Below, in pieces: positions 7,162-15,641 of a DNA stretch of 64,000 nt. The DNA is taken from contig NZ_AUCT01000008.1 in the NCBI RefSeq assembly GCF_000429905.1, positions 124,001-188,000 on the forward strand. Direction: 5' to 3'. The position numbers were made by a program, and so were the translations under genes. The notes beneath the pieces are model-generated. The model was given only the letters and a program-made list of their open reading frames with translations. It searched no databases and was not told the DNA's origin. How positions within the stretch are numbered: the first letter of the stretch is position 1; the number at the start of each line of letters is the position of its first letter. The DNA comes from Desulfatibacillum aliphaticivorans DSM 15576. Lineage in GTDB: Bacteria > Desulfobacterota > Desulfobacteria > Desulfobacterales > Desulfatibacillaceae.

Positions 7162-8088
7162 CTATTGCACGATAATGCCCAGCCATAAAACATAGGTCAA
7201 GGCCGAAGCCAGGGTATTAAGGGATATGGCCGAGGAAGCCAGGGCGGTGGCGCCGCCCATTTCCCGGGCCATGACATAAGTGACCGTCGCTGTGGGAGCG
7301 CCCAAAAGAATGATCCCCACCAGTTGGAGATCATGGGGCACGCCCATCATAGTGAACAAAAACCATCCCGCCGCAGGCAGGAATAGCAACTTGATGAAGC
7401 CCGTGGCCAAGGTGGGCGCCCAATGCGCCTTGATTACGGGGAACGACAAGGATCCGCCGATATCCAGCAAGGCCAGGGGCAAAGCCATGCCGGAAATAAT
7501 GTGCAAAAAACGCGAAATTATCTCGGGAATGGGTATGCCGGCCAGGGAGACGGCGGAGCCCGCCACCGCGGAAATAATCACCGGGTTGCCCGCCACATTT
7601 TTAAGGAACACGGAAAACTTGCCCCTGGTTTGTTCGTTATTGGAAAAATATTGCAGCCCGGCCACGGACAAAAAATTCTGCAAAATCAGAATGAACGCGG
7701 ACAGGATGCTGGCCCGGGTGAGCCCCAGATCGCCCAGAAAGTAATAGGCCACGGCCAAGCCGATGTAGCCGATGTTGCCGTGAAACGAGGCCTGGGCGAA
7801 AGTGCCTTTGTGTCGCGGGTACACAGGGAAAATGGAAACGACCAGGACGGCCAGAAAAAACCCGGAGGCCGCAGCCAACAGCACGCCGACAACCAGGGTG
7901 GTGGAAAAGTTGGCGGAAAAATCGGCGTGGGCCACCTTTTCGAAAATCATTACCGGAATAGCCAGGTAAAAAACGATTTTGTTCAGCGGGCCGCTGACTT
8001 CCTGGGTGAGAATTTTTTTGTGGGATAACCCCCATCCCACCATAATAACCATGAAGATGGGGGCTATGGTTTCAATAATGGAAAGCAT
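7162..8088 (-). CDS. AEC (auxin efflux carrier) family transporter
   Basis: A 308-aa integral membrane protein with about ten hydrophobic segments. It starts with MLSIIETIAPIFMVIMVGWG and shows the conserved family features N-K-I-V-F-Y-L-A-I-P (first half) and GAPTATVTYVMA near the end. AEC proteins export organic anions such as malonate, malate or auxin-like acids across the inner membrane. It lies nine bases after the M16 protease gene and 60 bp before the MBL-fold gene, suggesting one transcription unit. The transported solute is unknown. Confidence 0.85.
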   Translation of the reverse strand: MLSIIETIAPIFMVIMVGWGLSHKKILTQEVSGPLNKIVFYLAIPVMIFEKVAHADFSANFSTTLVVGVLLAAASGFFLAVLVVSIFPVYPRHKGTFAQASFHGNIGYIGLAVAYYFLGDLGLTRASILSAFILILQNFLSVAGLQYFSNNEQTRGKFSVFLKNVAGNPVIISAVAGSAVSLAGIPIPEIISRFLHIISGMALPLALLDIGGSLSFPVIKAHWAPTLATGFIKLLFLPAAGWFLFTMMGVPHDLQLVGIILLGAPTATVTYVMAREMGGATALASSAISLNTLASALTYVLWLGIIVQ

Positions 8089-8097
8089 AAAACAAAC

Positions 8098-11061
8098 CTA
8101 TCCGATGGCGATTTCCTTCAAGGGGTTTTCCAACTGCTCGTTGGCTTTCTCCAACAAGGACTTGCTGGTTATGGCCGCCACCGGCGCAATGTCCTGGGGT
8201 TTCCTAAACCATGTTTTCGCCGCTTCCATAACCTGCGTTCTGGTTACGGCCGCCACCCGTTTTTTGTAATCCTTGCGCGCCTCGTCCGTCAGGCCAAGGA
8301 GCTTGGCGTAAAAGGCCTTTTGAGCCAAAGTGGAAGGCGCGTCCGGCTTGTCGATGTCCGAGCACACCTGCAGGATGGCCTCGGTCACGTCCTGATCCGA
8401 AAAATCCCCCTGGAGGATAAAGTCATAGGTGCGCGCAAAAACGTCTATGGTCCGGGCGAGCTGGGGGTCGCGGTAGGATGCGAACCCGAACAGACCTTCC
8501 TCGGCGTTGGACATGGCGTAACCGCCGTAGGCCCCGCCTTTTTCCCGGATCTCCCGATGGATGAAAAGGGACCGGAGCATTTTTGCAATGACCGCCAAGG
8601 CCGGGGCGTCCGGATGGGTCATACGCACCGTGGGGAACACATGCGCCACAAAAGACACCTGGGAGGAGGTGGTCCAGGCTTCCCTCTCGGGCATGGGGAA
8701 GGAAAAATCCGCAACGCCTTCCCGGGGAGTTCCCTGAGCGGCCAGATCCTTTTGCAGGGCCTCGGCCGTTTTTACGGCCTTTGCCAGAGTTTCCGCCTCG
8801 CCCACCAGGCCCGTCTCCAGGCTGTCTCCGACGAACAGAGCCTGGGCGATTTGCTCCAGTTTATCCGCCAAGTCCGCCAGCCCGGCTTCCTTGTCGTCGG
8901 CGATGGACTTGGCCAGGTCCTTGGCGGTCTGCAATTGGTGCACTCCGTGCCACGCCTCCTCAATGGCCTTGGCCCGGGAGTATCCCCTGGAGGCCAGGGA
9001 AATGGCGTATTGATGCCCGCTGGGTACGATGCTGGATTCCAGGGCTGCCACGTACTCGCCTACCAGGGTGTCCAGGCGTTTGTGGTCTGCAAAGCTGCGT
9101 TCGAACAGGATTTCCTTGATCAGGTCGAACATCCTGTCCAGGTTGCGGTCCAGGCACTTGGAGGCGAAGGCGACCATTTCCAAGGTCTTGCCGTCGCCAT
9201 TGTAGCCGGTGCGGGCCGTGGCCTTGGCGCCGATTCCGCCGGTGTAGGCGGCCATGTCGCGGGTCAATTCCACATAGCCCCTTTTTTTGCTGCCCATTTT
9301 CGGAAGCACATGACAGAACAGGGGAAGCAGGGGCAGAAGATCGACCGGAAGGTTCTGCGTCCGGGCGACGAGGGAATAATACACAATCCCGTTGGTGGGC
9401 TGCACATAAGCAGACACGCCGTCCGTGCTCAAATCCGGGTCCGGGTGGGCGGTCTGGATTTGGTCGTCAATATCCCCCCGGCCCAAAGTAGGCAGGCAGG
9501 ATACATCTTCGGCGGCTTCCTGGAGCTTTTCCAGAGCCTGGGCCTGGGCCCTGATCGTCTCCCGATCCTCCTGGGTCAGGGTTTTTGCAATGGCTTCCAG
9601 CTTTTCCTTTTCCTCAGCTTCCATATCCGCGGCTTTTTCTTCGTCGGGATGGAGGACCATCAAAATTTGATGATTGTTCTCCAGGAAGTGCTTTTTGATG
9701 AGGCCCTCAAAAAAGCCGCCCTTCGCCGCTTCCTTTCTCAGCCGGTCCAGGTCGTCGTCAAACTTCAGGTTGGACACCGGGTCGCCGTGATGGAACCAGG
9801 GCGAGCACAGGTTTAAAAGCAGCTTGATGCCGTATGGCATGGGGTTGTTGGTGACTTCCTTTTTCTGGAATTCGTACTGATGAATGGCCGCATCCACCAG
9901 GGTTTTGTCTATGCCCTCCTTAACCAGTTCGTTAAGGGAGTCGAACACGATTTTTTTGACGGCGTCAGGGTCGGAGTCGTCCGCATTTTTCAGCCCCACG
10001 GAAAACATGGTGTCCAGGCTGTCGGCGTGAAACCCGGTTCCGTCAGCCAGGGAGGAGCCCAGGCCGGATTCGATCAGGGCCTTGCGCAACGGGGACGCCG
10101 AATTGCCTAAAAGCACGCTTTCCAACAGATCCAGGGCCAGAACCTCAAACGAATCCGTAGCCGGACAGGTTAGCCACGCCACGGCGATCTGGCCTTTTTT
10201 GTTGGTATCCGAACCGGGGGCCACGGGATAGGACTGGTGGACTTCCTTGGGCATGTCCCACCGGGGTTGAAACTCCACGTCGGTCTTGGGGTCGATGGCT
10301 TCGAACTCCGACAGCACGCGTTCTTCGATCATCTTCAGGTGGCCTTCCAGAGGAAGGGCGCCGTAGGTGTAGAAAAAGGCGTTGCTGGGGTGGTAATGCC
10401 TTTGGTGAAAGGCGACCAGGTCCGCATGGGTGAGGTCCACAATATGGGCGGGATCGCCGCCGGAGTTGTTGCCGTAGGTGACGTCCGGGTAAAGGGCTTC
10501 CATGAGCGCATGCCCCATGATGTCCCGGGGGGAAGACATGGCCCCCTTCATTTCGTTGTACACTACTCCTTTAAATACCAGCCCGTCGCCGTCTTCCTCC
10601 ACCCGAAAGCCTTCCTGCTTGAAGCTCAGCTCATCCAGTTTGGGGAAGAATGCGGCGTCCAGATACACCTGCATGAGGTTATAAAAATCCTTTTGATTGC
10701 AGGTGGAATAGGGATACATGGTCCAATCGGACGAGGTAAACGCGTTCATGAAGGAATTCATGCTGCGTTTGATCATGGAGAAAAAGGGATCGCGCACGGG
10801 AAAGGACCGGGAGCCGCACAAAGCCGTATGCTCCAGGATGTGGGCCACGCCCGTGGAATCCTGGGGGACGGTCTTGAAGGCCACCGAAAAGGTGTTCTCG
10901 CGGTCTTTATTGGCCAGGTGGATGTACCTGGCGCCGGTCTTATTATGCTTCAGTTCATAAAACACGGCTGACAGCCGGGGCAACGGCACAGCGCGTTTGA
11001 GGGTGAATCCTGATATCTCGTCGCCGGGTTGGTAAGCGGGCGTCAAATCTTGTTTATCCAT
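8098..11061 (-). CDS. M16C family zinc metallopeptidase (presequence protease-like)
   Basis: A 987-aa protein of the insulysin/PreP clan. The inverted zinc motif HxxEH is at His74-Ile-Leu-Glu77-His78 (HILEHTALCGS), and a downstream Glu-rich helix supplies the third ligand. It has the long two-half architecture of the PreP/M16C type: an active N-terminal half, an M16C-associated middle segment and a degenerate C-terminal half containing HREIREKGGAYGG. These proteases degrade short peptides inside an enclosed chamber. No signal peptide is visible, so it is probably cytosolic. The start is the ATG at 11061. Confidence 0.9.
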   Translation of the reverse strand: MDKQDLTPAYQPGDEISGFTLKRAVPLPRLSAVFYELKHNKTGARYIHLANKDRENTFSVAFKTVPQDSTGVAHILEHTALCGSRSFPVRDPFFSMIKRSMNSFMNAFTSSDWTMYPYSTCNQKDFYNLMQVYLDAAFFPKLDELSFKQEGFRVEEDGDGLVFKGVVYNEMKGAMSSPRDIMGHALMEALYPDVTYGNNSGGDPAHIVDLTHADLVAFHQRHYHPSNAFFYTYGALPLEGHLKMIEERVLSEFEAIDPKTDVEFQPRWDMPKEVHQSYPVAPGSDTNKKGQIAVAWLTCPATDSFEVLALDLLESVLLGNSASPLRKALIESGLGSSLADGTGFHADSLDTMFSVGLKNADDSDPDAVKKIVFDSLNELVKEGIDKTLVDAAIHQYEFQKKEVTNNPMPYGIKLLLNLCSPWFHHGDPVSNLKFDDDLDRLRKEAAKGGFFEGLIKKHFLENNHQILMVLHPDEEKAADMEAEEKEKLEAIAKTLTQEDRETIRAQAQALEKLQEAAEDVSCLPTLGRGDIDDQIQTAHPDPDLSTDGVSAYVQPTNGIVYYSLVARTQNLPVDLLPLLPLFCHVLPKMGSKKRGYVELTRDMAAYTGGIGAKATARTGYNGDGKTLEMVAFASKCLDRNLDRMFDLIKEILFERSFADHKRLDTLVGEYVAALESSIVPSGHQYAISLASRGYSRAKAIEEAWHGVHQLQTAKDLAKSIADDKEAGLADLADKLEQIAQALFVGDSLETGLVGEAETLAKAVKTAEALQKDLAAQGTPREGVADFSFPMPEREAWTTSSQVSFVAHVFPTVRMTHPDAPALAVIAKMLRSLFIHREIREKGGAYGGYAMSNAEEGLFGFASYRDPQLARTIDVFARTYDFILQGDFSDQDVTEAILQVCSDIDKPDAPSTLAQKAFYAKLLGLTDEARKDYKKRVAAVTRTQVMEAAKTWFRKPQDIAPVAAITSKSLLEKANEQLENPLKEIAIG

Positions 11062-11103
11062 GGCGTTAGTAATCCTTTATGAGGGTAACCGGGATTAAAA
11101 TTC

Positions 11104-11143
11104 AAAGGCCCGTGTCCCTCCAAAAAACGGGGAGCGGGCCTTT
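11104..11143 (-). terminator. Intrinsic terminator after the winged-helix gene
   Basis: Arms 11104-11112 and 11135-11143 are perfect reverse complements (AAAGGCCCG/CGGGCCTTT) with further GC pairing inside. In the minus direction the hairpin is followed by a T-rich stretch. It lies about 50 bases after the stop at 11195. Confidence 0.6.
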
Positions 11144-11194
11144 AAACAATATAAGGCGGAACAGCCTTAGATCAACAACCGGATTGGAAAAAAA

Positions 11195-11584
11195 TCAGGG
11201 AACGATGTACACCCCTCTGGATTTTCGGGTAATCCGGCCCAATTTGTTCAGGCGGAATATGATATTGCGCAACTTTTTGTCTTCAAATCCGGTGGCGTCC
11301 TTGATGGCTGGGATGCCTATTCCGGTATCGCCGGAAGCGCGAATAACCTCCTCAACCATGTCGGAGGCGGTCATGCCGGCGCCGGGGTCTTCCTTTTTCC
11401 GGACCGACCGGCCTCGAATTTTTCCGGCTTCCACGACTTTTGTCTTGATGGTTTTTTCCAGCCTGTCGATCCTATCCATGAGCTTTTCGAGATCTTTTTT
11501 GGTAGGAATTCGGTAGTACTGAAGAAAAAGTTTTACCATCCTGTCCAGGCTCATATTGCGCTTTTCTTTTTCCGCCTTATCCAT
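11195..11584 (-). CDS. Small protein with coiled coil and winged-helix-like C-terminus
   Basis: A protein of about 129 aa that I do not recognise at family level. The N-terminal half is highly charged and helical (KKDLEKLMDRIDRLEKTIKT), a likely coiled coil. The C-terminal half (residues about 75-129) has the shape of a winged helix, with IPAIKDATGFEDKKLRNIIF as the recognition segment and a basic wing RITRKSRGVYIV. A DNA-binding or structural role is possible. The ATG at 11584 has AAAGGAG nine bases before it; the reading frame runs open to 11659. It stands alone between the M16 gene and rsmA. Confidence 0.65.
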   Translation of the reverse strand: MDKAEKEKRNMSLDRMVKLFLQYYRIPTKKDLEKLMDRIDRLEKTIKTKVVEAGKIRGRSVRKKEDPGAGMTASDMVEEVIRASGDTGIGIPAIKDATGFEDKKLRNIIFRLNKLGRITRKSRGVYIVP

Positions 11585-11739
11585 CTCCCCATTCTCCTTT
11601 ACTAGGCATTTTGCTTTTTCTACTAATGTTTCATAGACGAGGGGCAAACCAAAAGTCAAGTATTTTAAGGAATTAAAACGGGTTTTACTATTTAACTCCT
11701 AACAAACAATTTACAAATGATTTTTTCAGTTGCTTCGGT

Positions 11740-11745
11740 TATAAT
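11740..11745 (+). promoter_or_regulatory. Candidate -10 box of rsmA, possibly giving a leaderless mRNA
   Basis: A perfect TATAAT at 11740-11745 lies seven bases before the rsmA ATG at 11752, and no Shine-Dalgarno sequence is present between them. The -35 region is weak. If used, transcription would start at or near the initiation codon itself. Confidence 0.4.
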
Positions 11746-11751
11746 AGAATC

Positions 11752-12621
11752 ATGAACGATTTCGAAACAAATAACAGGGCCCTTTCCGCCAAAGCGCTGC
11801 TGGCTGCTTTTGACTTAAAACCCAAAAAAGCAAAGGGCCAGAATTTCCTGGCCGACCCGGCGACCGCCCGGGCATGCGTGGAAAGAGCGGGCCTTTCGCC
11901 GGACGACTCGGTTTTGGAAATAGGCCCCGGCCTGGGCGCTTTGACTATTCCCATGAGCCGCAAGGCAAAACAAGTCATCGCCGTGGAATGGGACTCCAAC
12001 CTGGCCAAGGTCCTGGAAAATCAAATCGAATCCCTGGGGCTGAGCAACATAACCATCCTGAACCAGGACATCCTGAAAACCGACATCAGAGGGATTGCCG
12101 AACGGGCCGGCGGAAACATGGTTGTAGCGGCCAACCTGCCCTATAATATTTCCTCCCAGGTTTTGATCCGCTTGATCCAAAACCGCGATTTATTTAAAAA
12201 AGCCGCCCTCATGTTCCAGACCGAGCTGGCCCAGCGCATCATGGCCGAACCCGGCGGCAAGGATTACGGACGCATTACGGTCCTGGCCCAGTACTCCTCC
12301 CGCATCCGGGTGCTTTACTCGTTGGGGCCGGCCCATTTCTATCCCAAACCCCAGGTTGACTCCCAGGTTCTGGAATTTCTCTTTAAAGAACCCGATCCCG
12401 CGATGAATGAAGACATCCTGTTCGCGGTAGTCAAAGCGGCCTTCGCCAAAAGAAGAAAAACCCTTAAAAACGCCCTGTCCAACAGCGAACTGCCTTTTTC
12501 CGGCGAACAGGCGCAAGCCGCCCTGGATGAAGCGGGCATCGACCCTAAACGCCGGGCCGAAACCCTGTCCGTAGACGAGTTCGTAGCCCTGGCCAAGGCT
12601 GCGGGCAAACAACTCAAATAG
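11752..12621 (+). CDS. rsmA: 16S rRNA dimethyladenosine transferase RsmA (KsgA)
   Basis: A 289-aa S-adenosylmethionine-dependent enzyme that dimethylates two adjacent adenines in the 3' terminal hairpin of 16S rRNA during 30S maturation. Motif I is VLEIGPGLGALT, preceded by the family KAKGQNFLADP; the catalytic motif IV is NLPYNIS. The C-terminal helical domain contains AKRRKTLKNALSN. Length is normal. The ATG at 11752 lacks a ribosome site but is preceded by a TATAAT box. It is followed by the FmdE-like gene on the same strand after 170 bp. Confidence 0.95.
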   Translation: MNDFETNNRALSAKALLAAFDLKPKKAKGQNFLADPATARACVERAGLSPDDSVLEIGPGLGALTIPMSRKAKQVIAVEWDSNLAKVLENQIESLGLSNITILNQDILKTDIRGIAERAGGNMVVAANLPYNISSQVLIRLIQNRDLFKKAALMFQTELAQRIMAEPGGKDYGRITVLAQYSSRIRVLYSLGPAHFYPKPQVDSQVLEFLFKEPDPAMNEDILFAVVKAAFAKRRKTLKNALSNSELPFSGEQAQAALDEAGIDPKRRAETLSVDEFVALAKAAGKQLK

Positions 12622-12794
12622 TCCCGCACAAAGTAAAATCCTGTTAGAGCCTCTGCTATGCATTGCCTGAAAGGGACTTTTATGTTCTTATGCCGGCTGC
12701 TATACCATTGCTAACCGATAGGGTTTAAAATCAGACTGACATGCAGGACGGCCTGGCCGGATCTTGCTTTAAATCACTTCATGGAGGTTTTGGC

Positions 12795-13403
12795 ATGAAC
12801 GCACAGGAAATTTTGCAAAGCGACGAATTCAAACAATGCGCCGATTTCCACGGGCATATCTGCCCGGGCTTGGCCACAGGCTTTAAAGGCGCCAAGGCCG
12901 CTTTGGCGTGGCTTAAGGAAAATAAGTCGGAAGACGAAGACCTTGTGGCCGTGGTGGAAACCGACGCCTGCATGGTTGACGCCATCCAGGTTTTGACCGG
13001 CTGCACCTTTGGCAAGGGCAACCTTTTGTACAAGGATTACGGCAAGGTGGCCTTCTCCCTGTTATGCCGGAAAACCGGCCAGGGCGTGAGAGTGTCCATG
13101 AAACCGGGCGCTTTTAAATTATCCGACGAGCACATGGCCTTGGTCAAAAAACGTCTGGCGGATACGGCAACAAAGGAAGACAATAAGCGTTTCTGGGAAT
13201 TGCACCATGAAAGATCCAACCTGATCCTGGAGCAGGATCCGGTAAACATCTTTGACTTGAATCCCGCCTCCATTGAAATGCCGGCCAAGGCCAACATCCT
13301 CCAGTCCAAGCCTTGCGCAGAATGCGGCGAGCCGGTCATGGAATCCAAGCTCTGCGAATCCAGCGGAAAAATGATTTGCCGGGGGTGTTTGGAGAAAAAT
13401 TGA
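12795..13403 (+). CDS. FmdE-like protein with C-terminal zinc ribbon
   Basis: A 202-aa protein. Residues about 10-150 match the FmdE family (formylmethanofuran dehydrogenase subunit E) with the signature ADFHGHICPGLATG, the Cys in ETDACMVDAIQ and GCTFGKGN. Residues about 168-200 form a four-Cys zinc ribbon, CAEC...C...CRGC. In methanogens FmdE associates with a molybdenum/tungsten formylmethanofuran dehydrogenase. In sulfate reducers the stand-alone protein is common but poorly understood, possibly linked to molybdenum enzymes. GGAGG lies upstream of the ATG at 12795. No dehydrogenase subunits are next to it. Confidence 0.85.
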   Translation: MNAQEILQSDEFKQCADFHGHICPGLATGFKGAKAALAWLKENKSEDEDLVAVVETDACMVDAIQVLTGCTFGKGNLLYKDYGKVAFSLLCRKTGQGVRVSMKPGAFKLSDEHMALVKKRLADTATKEDNKRFWELHHERSNLILEQDPVNIFDLNPASIEMPAKANILQSKPCAECGEPVMESKLCESSGKMICRGCLEKN

Positions 13404-13532
13404 TAGGCTGCTGCGGGCAGGCGGGCGAACAATGGTCGTGATTTCCAGCTTTTATTTGTTCTTGGACAAAGATTACGTCCGCAGAATGCCTATGGCTTTA
13501 ATAACTACAAGGCCGATCCTTCTGCGCTCCGC

Positions 13533-13567
13533 GCCCAGGCAAAAACCGCCTTGCCTGGGCCACCCAA
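13533..13567. repeat. Palindromic repeat module B, copy 1
   Basis: A perfect 10-bp hairpin (13533-13542 with 13551-13560, arm GCCCAGGCAA) is followed by CACCC. A second copy of the same design is at 42506-42539, with a slightly different loop. Confidence 0.75.
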
Positions 13568-13623
13568 CATCTGCGAAGGATTTATTTATGCCTATTGCGG
13601 TACACTTTTCCGGGCCACCCGCA

Positions 13624-13656
13624 GCATGCAATGCCGGGGGCCGCAAGGCCAATAAG
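13624..13656 (+). repeat. Dispersed repeat module D, copy 1
   Basis: This 33-bp sequence begins GCATGCAATGCCGGGGGCCG and ends GGCCAATAAG. It recurs with one mismatch at 33325-33357 (plus) and in inverted orientation at 42713-42745. Translations of it give a spurious CNAGG peptide. Confidence 0.85.
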
Positions 13657-13896
13657 GGCGATCTGTATTGATGCGGGGGTCGGGGATAATCGGCGGGCGA
13701 ATGATATGGGTTGGATCCTGGATGCAATGGGCTTCAAGAAAATAGACAGACGCAAACAAAATATATAATTTCAGATAGTTCAATATGCATTCCCACGCGA
13801 AGCATGGGAACGAGAGGGCAGAGTTGGGAAGGGCGTCCGCTGTTCTCAGGTTTTCGGTTTCAGGCTTCGCAAAGGCCGTACGACATGTGCTTGCGC

Positions 13897-13931
13897 ACCC
13901 TGGCAGGATACTGCTCTGCCAGGGCTACCCA
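13897..13931 (-). repeat. Palindromic repeat module A, copy 1
   Basis: A 9-bp perfect stem (13898-13906 with 13916-13924) sits inside a 35-bp unit. It matches 42307-42341 on the opposite strand at 33 of 35 positions; the two differences form one compensatory base pair in the stem. Confidence 0.8.
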
Positions 13932-13964
13932 TAACAATTGCCAGGGCGAGCCTTGCGGATGCGG

Positions 13965-15608
13965 TTACTCTAAAGCCAAAGCCCGGTTGTATTCGTTTAG
14001 CAGGAATTGCTTGCGGGTGCGGTTATCGATGAAATCCCAGGGGAAGACTTCTTCGGGAAAACGTTGGCGGGTGACGTAAAAATCCGGGTTGATGGGGGTT
14101 TGTTTGAGGGTCTGGGGCCAGTTGCCGTTATTCTTGTGGGCCAGCTCCAGAATTTCGCCGACCCGCCGGTCTCCCCGAGCGATCAAAGCCTGTATAAACG
14201 CCCACCGGGGTACATCGGCCGCGACGGTCACGTTGGCCACCCGGGCCAAGCCGTTTTTCACCTGCTTAATCTTATTTTTGAGCGTTTTCACGTCGTCCAT
14301 GGGCGCCCATTGAAAGGGCGTGAACGGCTTGGGCACAAAGGAATTCAGGCTGATGTGGATGGTTCCGATGCGGCCGATGGGCTGGCTTGCCTTCAGGAAC
14401 CGATGCTTGATCCGTTTTGTGAGAGCGACGATTTCCTCCACATCCTCTTTGGTTTCCGTGGGCAGACCCACCATAAAATACAGCTTAAGGTTGGGTATGC
14501 CCGCCTCCACCAGAATCTGGGCGGCGTCCAGGATGTCTTGTTCCGTGATGTTCTTCTTAATCACGTCCCGCATGCGCTGGGACCCGGCCTCGGGCGCCAG
14601 GGTGGCGGTCTTGACTTTGCCGCGCGCCAGGGATTTGACCAAATCTTCACTCATATTATTGGCCCGGAACGAAGAAAAGGACAGGACGGCCTCCGTCTCC
14701 TCCCCCCGTCTGCATAACTCGTCCAGACAGGGAAGATCCGAAACCGCCGCGCCCATAAGCCCGATTTTTTTGGTGTGCTCCAATCCTTCATCCAGGCAAT
14801 CCAAAAGCACTTTTTCGGACCGAAACCTGACAGGCCGATAGATGTACCCCACGGTGCAAAAGCGGCATCCATGGGGGCAGCCCCGGCTGACCTCCACCAG
14901 GCAGGTGTTATCGAACGTGGTGTCTTCGGTATAAATTTTTGTCACGGCCGGCGCCTGATCCACGTCCTTCACATACACCCGTTCAATGGTTTCGGGTGCG
15001 CCGGAATAAGGATTCATGGAAAGGAGGGTTCCGTCCTCCTTGTAATCCGGTTGGTAAAACGAAGGGACGTACGCGCCGGGGACGTTGGCGGCAAAGTCCT
15101 TCAGGACTTGCTCCCTGGATTTTTCCAAATCCAGGTTTTCAACAAGGTGGTCAATGACGGGCTCGGCCTCGCCCAGAATAAATGCGTCAAAAAAAATCGC
15201 CAGGGGTTCGGGATTCATAAAGCATCCCACCCCCCCGGCGATCACTAGGGGATGGGAGGCGTCTCGCTTGTCAGACCTTAACGGGACGCCTCCCGCATGC
15301 AACATGGAAAGAATGTTTGGGTAGTCGTTCTCGAACGACAATGAAAAAGCGATTACATCAAAAGCGTTAAGAGCCTGTTTGCTTTCCACGGACTCGGGCG
15401 CGCCTTGAACCGGGCTGAAAACCCTTTCGCAAACAACATGGTCGAAGCTGTTGAACAGGTGGTAAACCGTCTGGAAGCCTAGGTTGGACATGCCCACCTG
15501 ATAGGAGTTGGGAAAAGCCAGGGCGATGCTCAATCGATTGCGCCAGTTTTTCCTGACTGCTCCAATTTCCGTCACGGACGAAGGAGCTTTGCTTCCTCTT
15601 TTACCCAC
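13965..15608 (-). CDS. Radical SAM protein (B12-binding-like N-terminus, TIGR03960-type)
   Basis: A protein of about 547 aa. The N-terminal 200 residues resemble a cobalamin-binding-like Rossmann region (FPNSYQVGMSNLGFQTVYHL). The radical SAM core follows, with the [4Fe-4S] cluster motif in GCPHGCRFCTVGY (CxxxCxxC) and an ELMGAAV/GLPTE region typical of the superfamily. It resembles the uncharacterised family often found fused to a second domain in other phyla; here that partner is absent. The GTG at 15608 has GGAG seven bases upstream, preferred over the TTG at 15629. It lies 33 bp after ftsZ and may be the last gene of the dcw transcript. Confidence 0.8.
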   Translation of the reverse strand: MGKRGSKAPSSVTEIGAVRKNWRNRLSIALAFPNSYQVGMSNLGFQTVYHLFNSFDHVVCERVFSPVQGAPESVESKQALNAFDVIAFSLSFENDYPNILSMLHAGGVPLRSDKRDASHPLVIAGGVGCFMNPEPLAIFFDAFILGEAEPVIDHLVENLDLEKSREQVLKDFAANVPGAYVPSFYQPDYKEDGTLLSMNPYSGAPETIERVYVKDVDQAPAVTKIYTEDTTFDNTCLVEVSRGCPHGCRFCTVGYIYRPVRFRSEKVLLDCLDEGLEHTKKIGLMGAAVSDLPCLDELCRRGEETEAVLSFSSFRANNMSEDLVKSLARGKVKTATLAPEAGSQRMRDVIKKNITEQDILDAAQILVEAGIPNLKLYFMVGLPTETKEDVEEIVALTKRIKHRFLKASQPIGRIGTIHISLNSFVPKPFTPFQWAPMDDVKTLKNKIKQVKNGLARVANVTVAADVPRWAFIQALIARGDRRVGEILELAHKNNGNWPQTLKQTPINPDFYVTRQRFPEEVFPWDFIDNRTRKQFLLNEYNRALALE

Positions 15609-15641
15609 CTGCCTTCTCCCGGTTCGCAAGGCCGCTATGGA

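Larger units (their letters stand above)
13404..13964. other. Repeat-rich intergenic region between convergent genes
   Basis: This 560-bp spacer between FmdE and the radical SAM gene has no credible protein gene. It carries three modules of a dispersed palindromic repeat family (B at 13533, D at 13624, A at 13897), annotated separately. Short open frames across it are translations of the repeats. Confidence 0.7.

Noticed and set aside
8320..9816. Long open frame (about 500 codons) opposite the M16C protease gene
   Set aside because: Shadow of a GC-rich gene; no ribosome site or recognisable protein features. The same holds for long frames opposite murC/ftsW, ftsZ and the SDH/FRD flavoprotein gene.
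13473..13727. Short open frame on the minus strand, with a similar one at 33159-33443
   Set aside because: Both share a LLAxRPPALHAA peptide only because they read through repeat module D; they are repeat translations.
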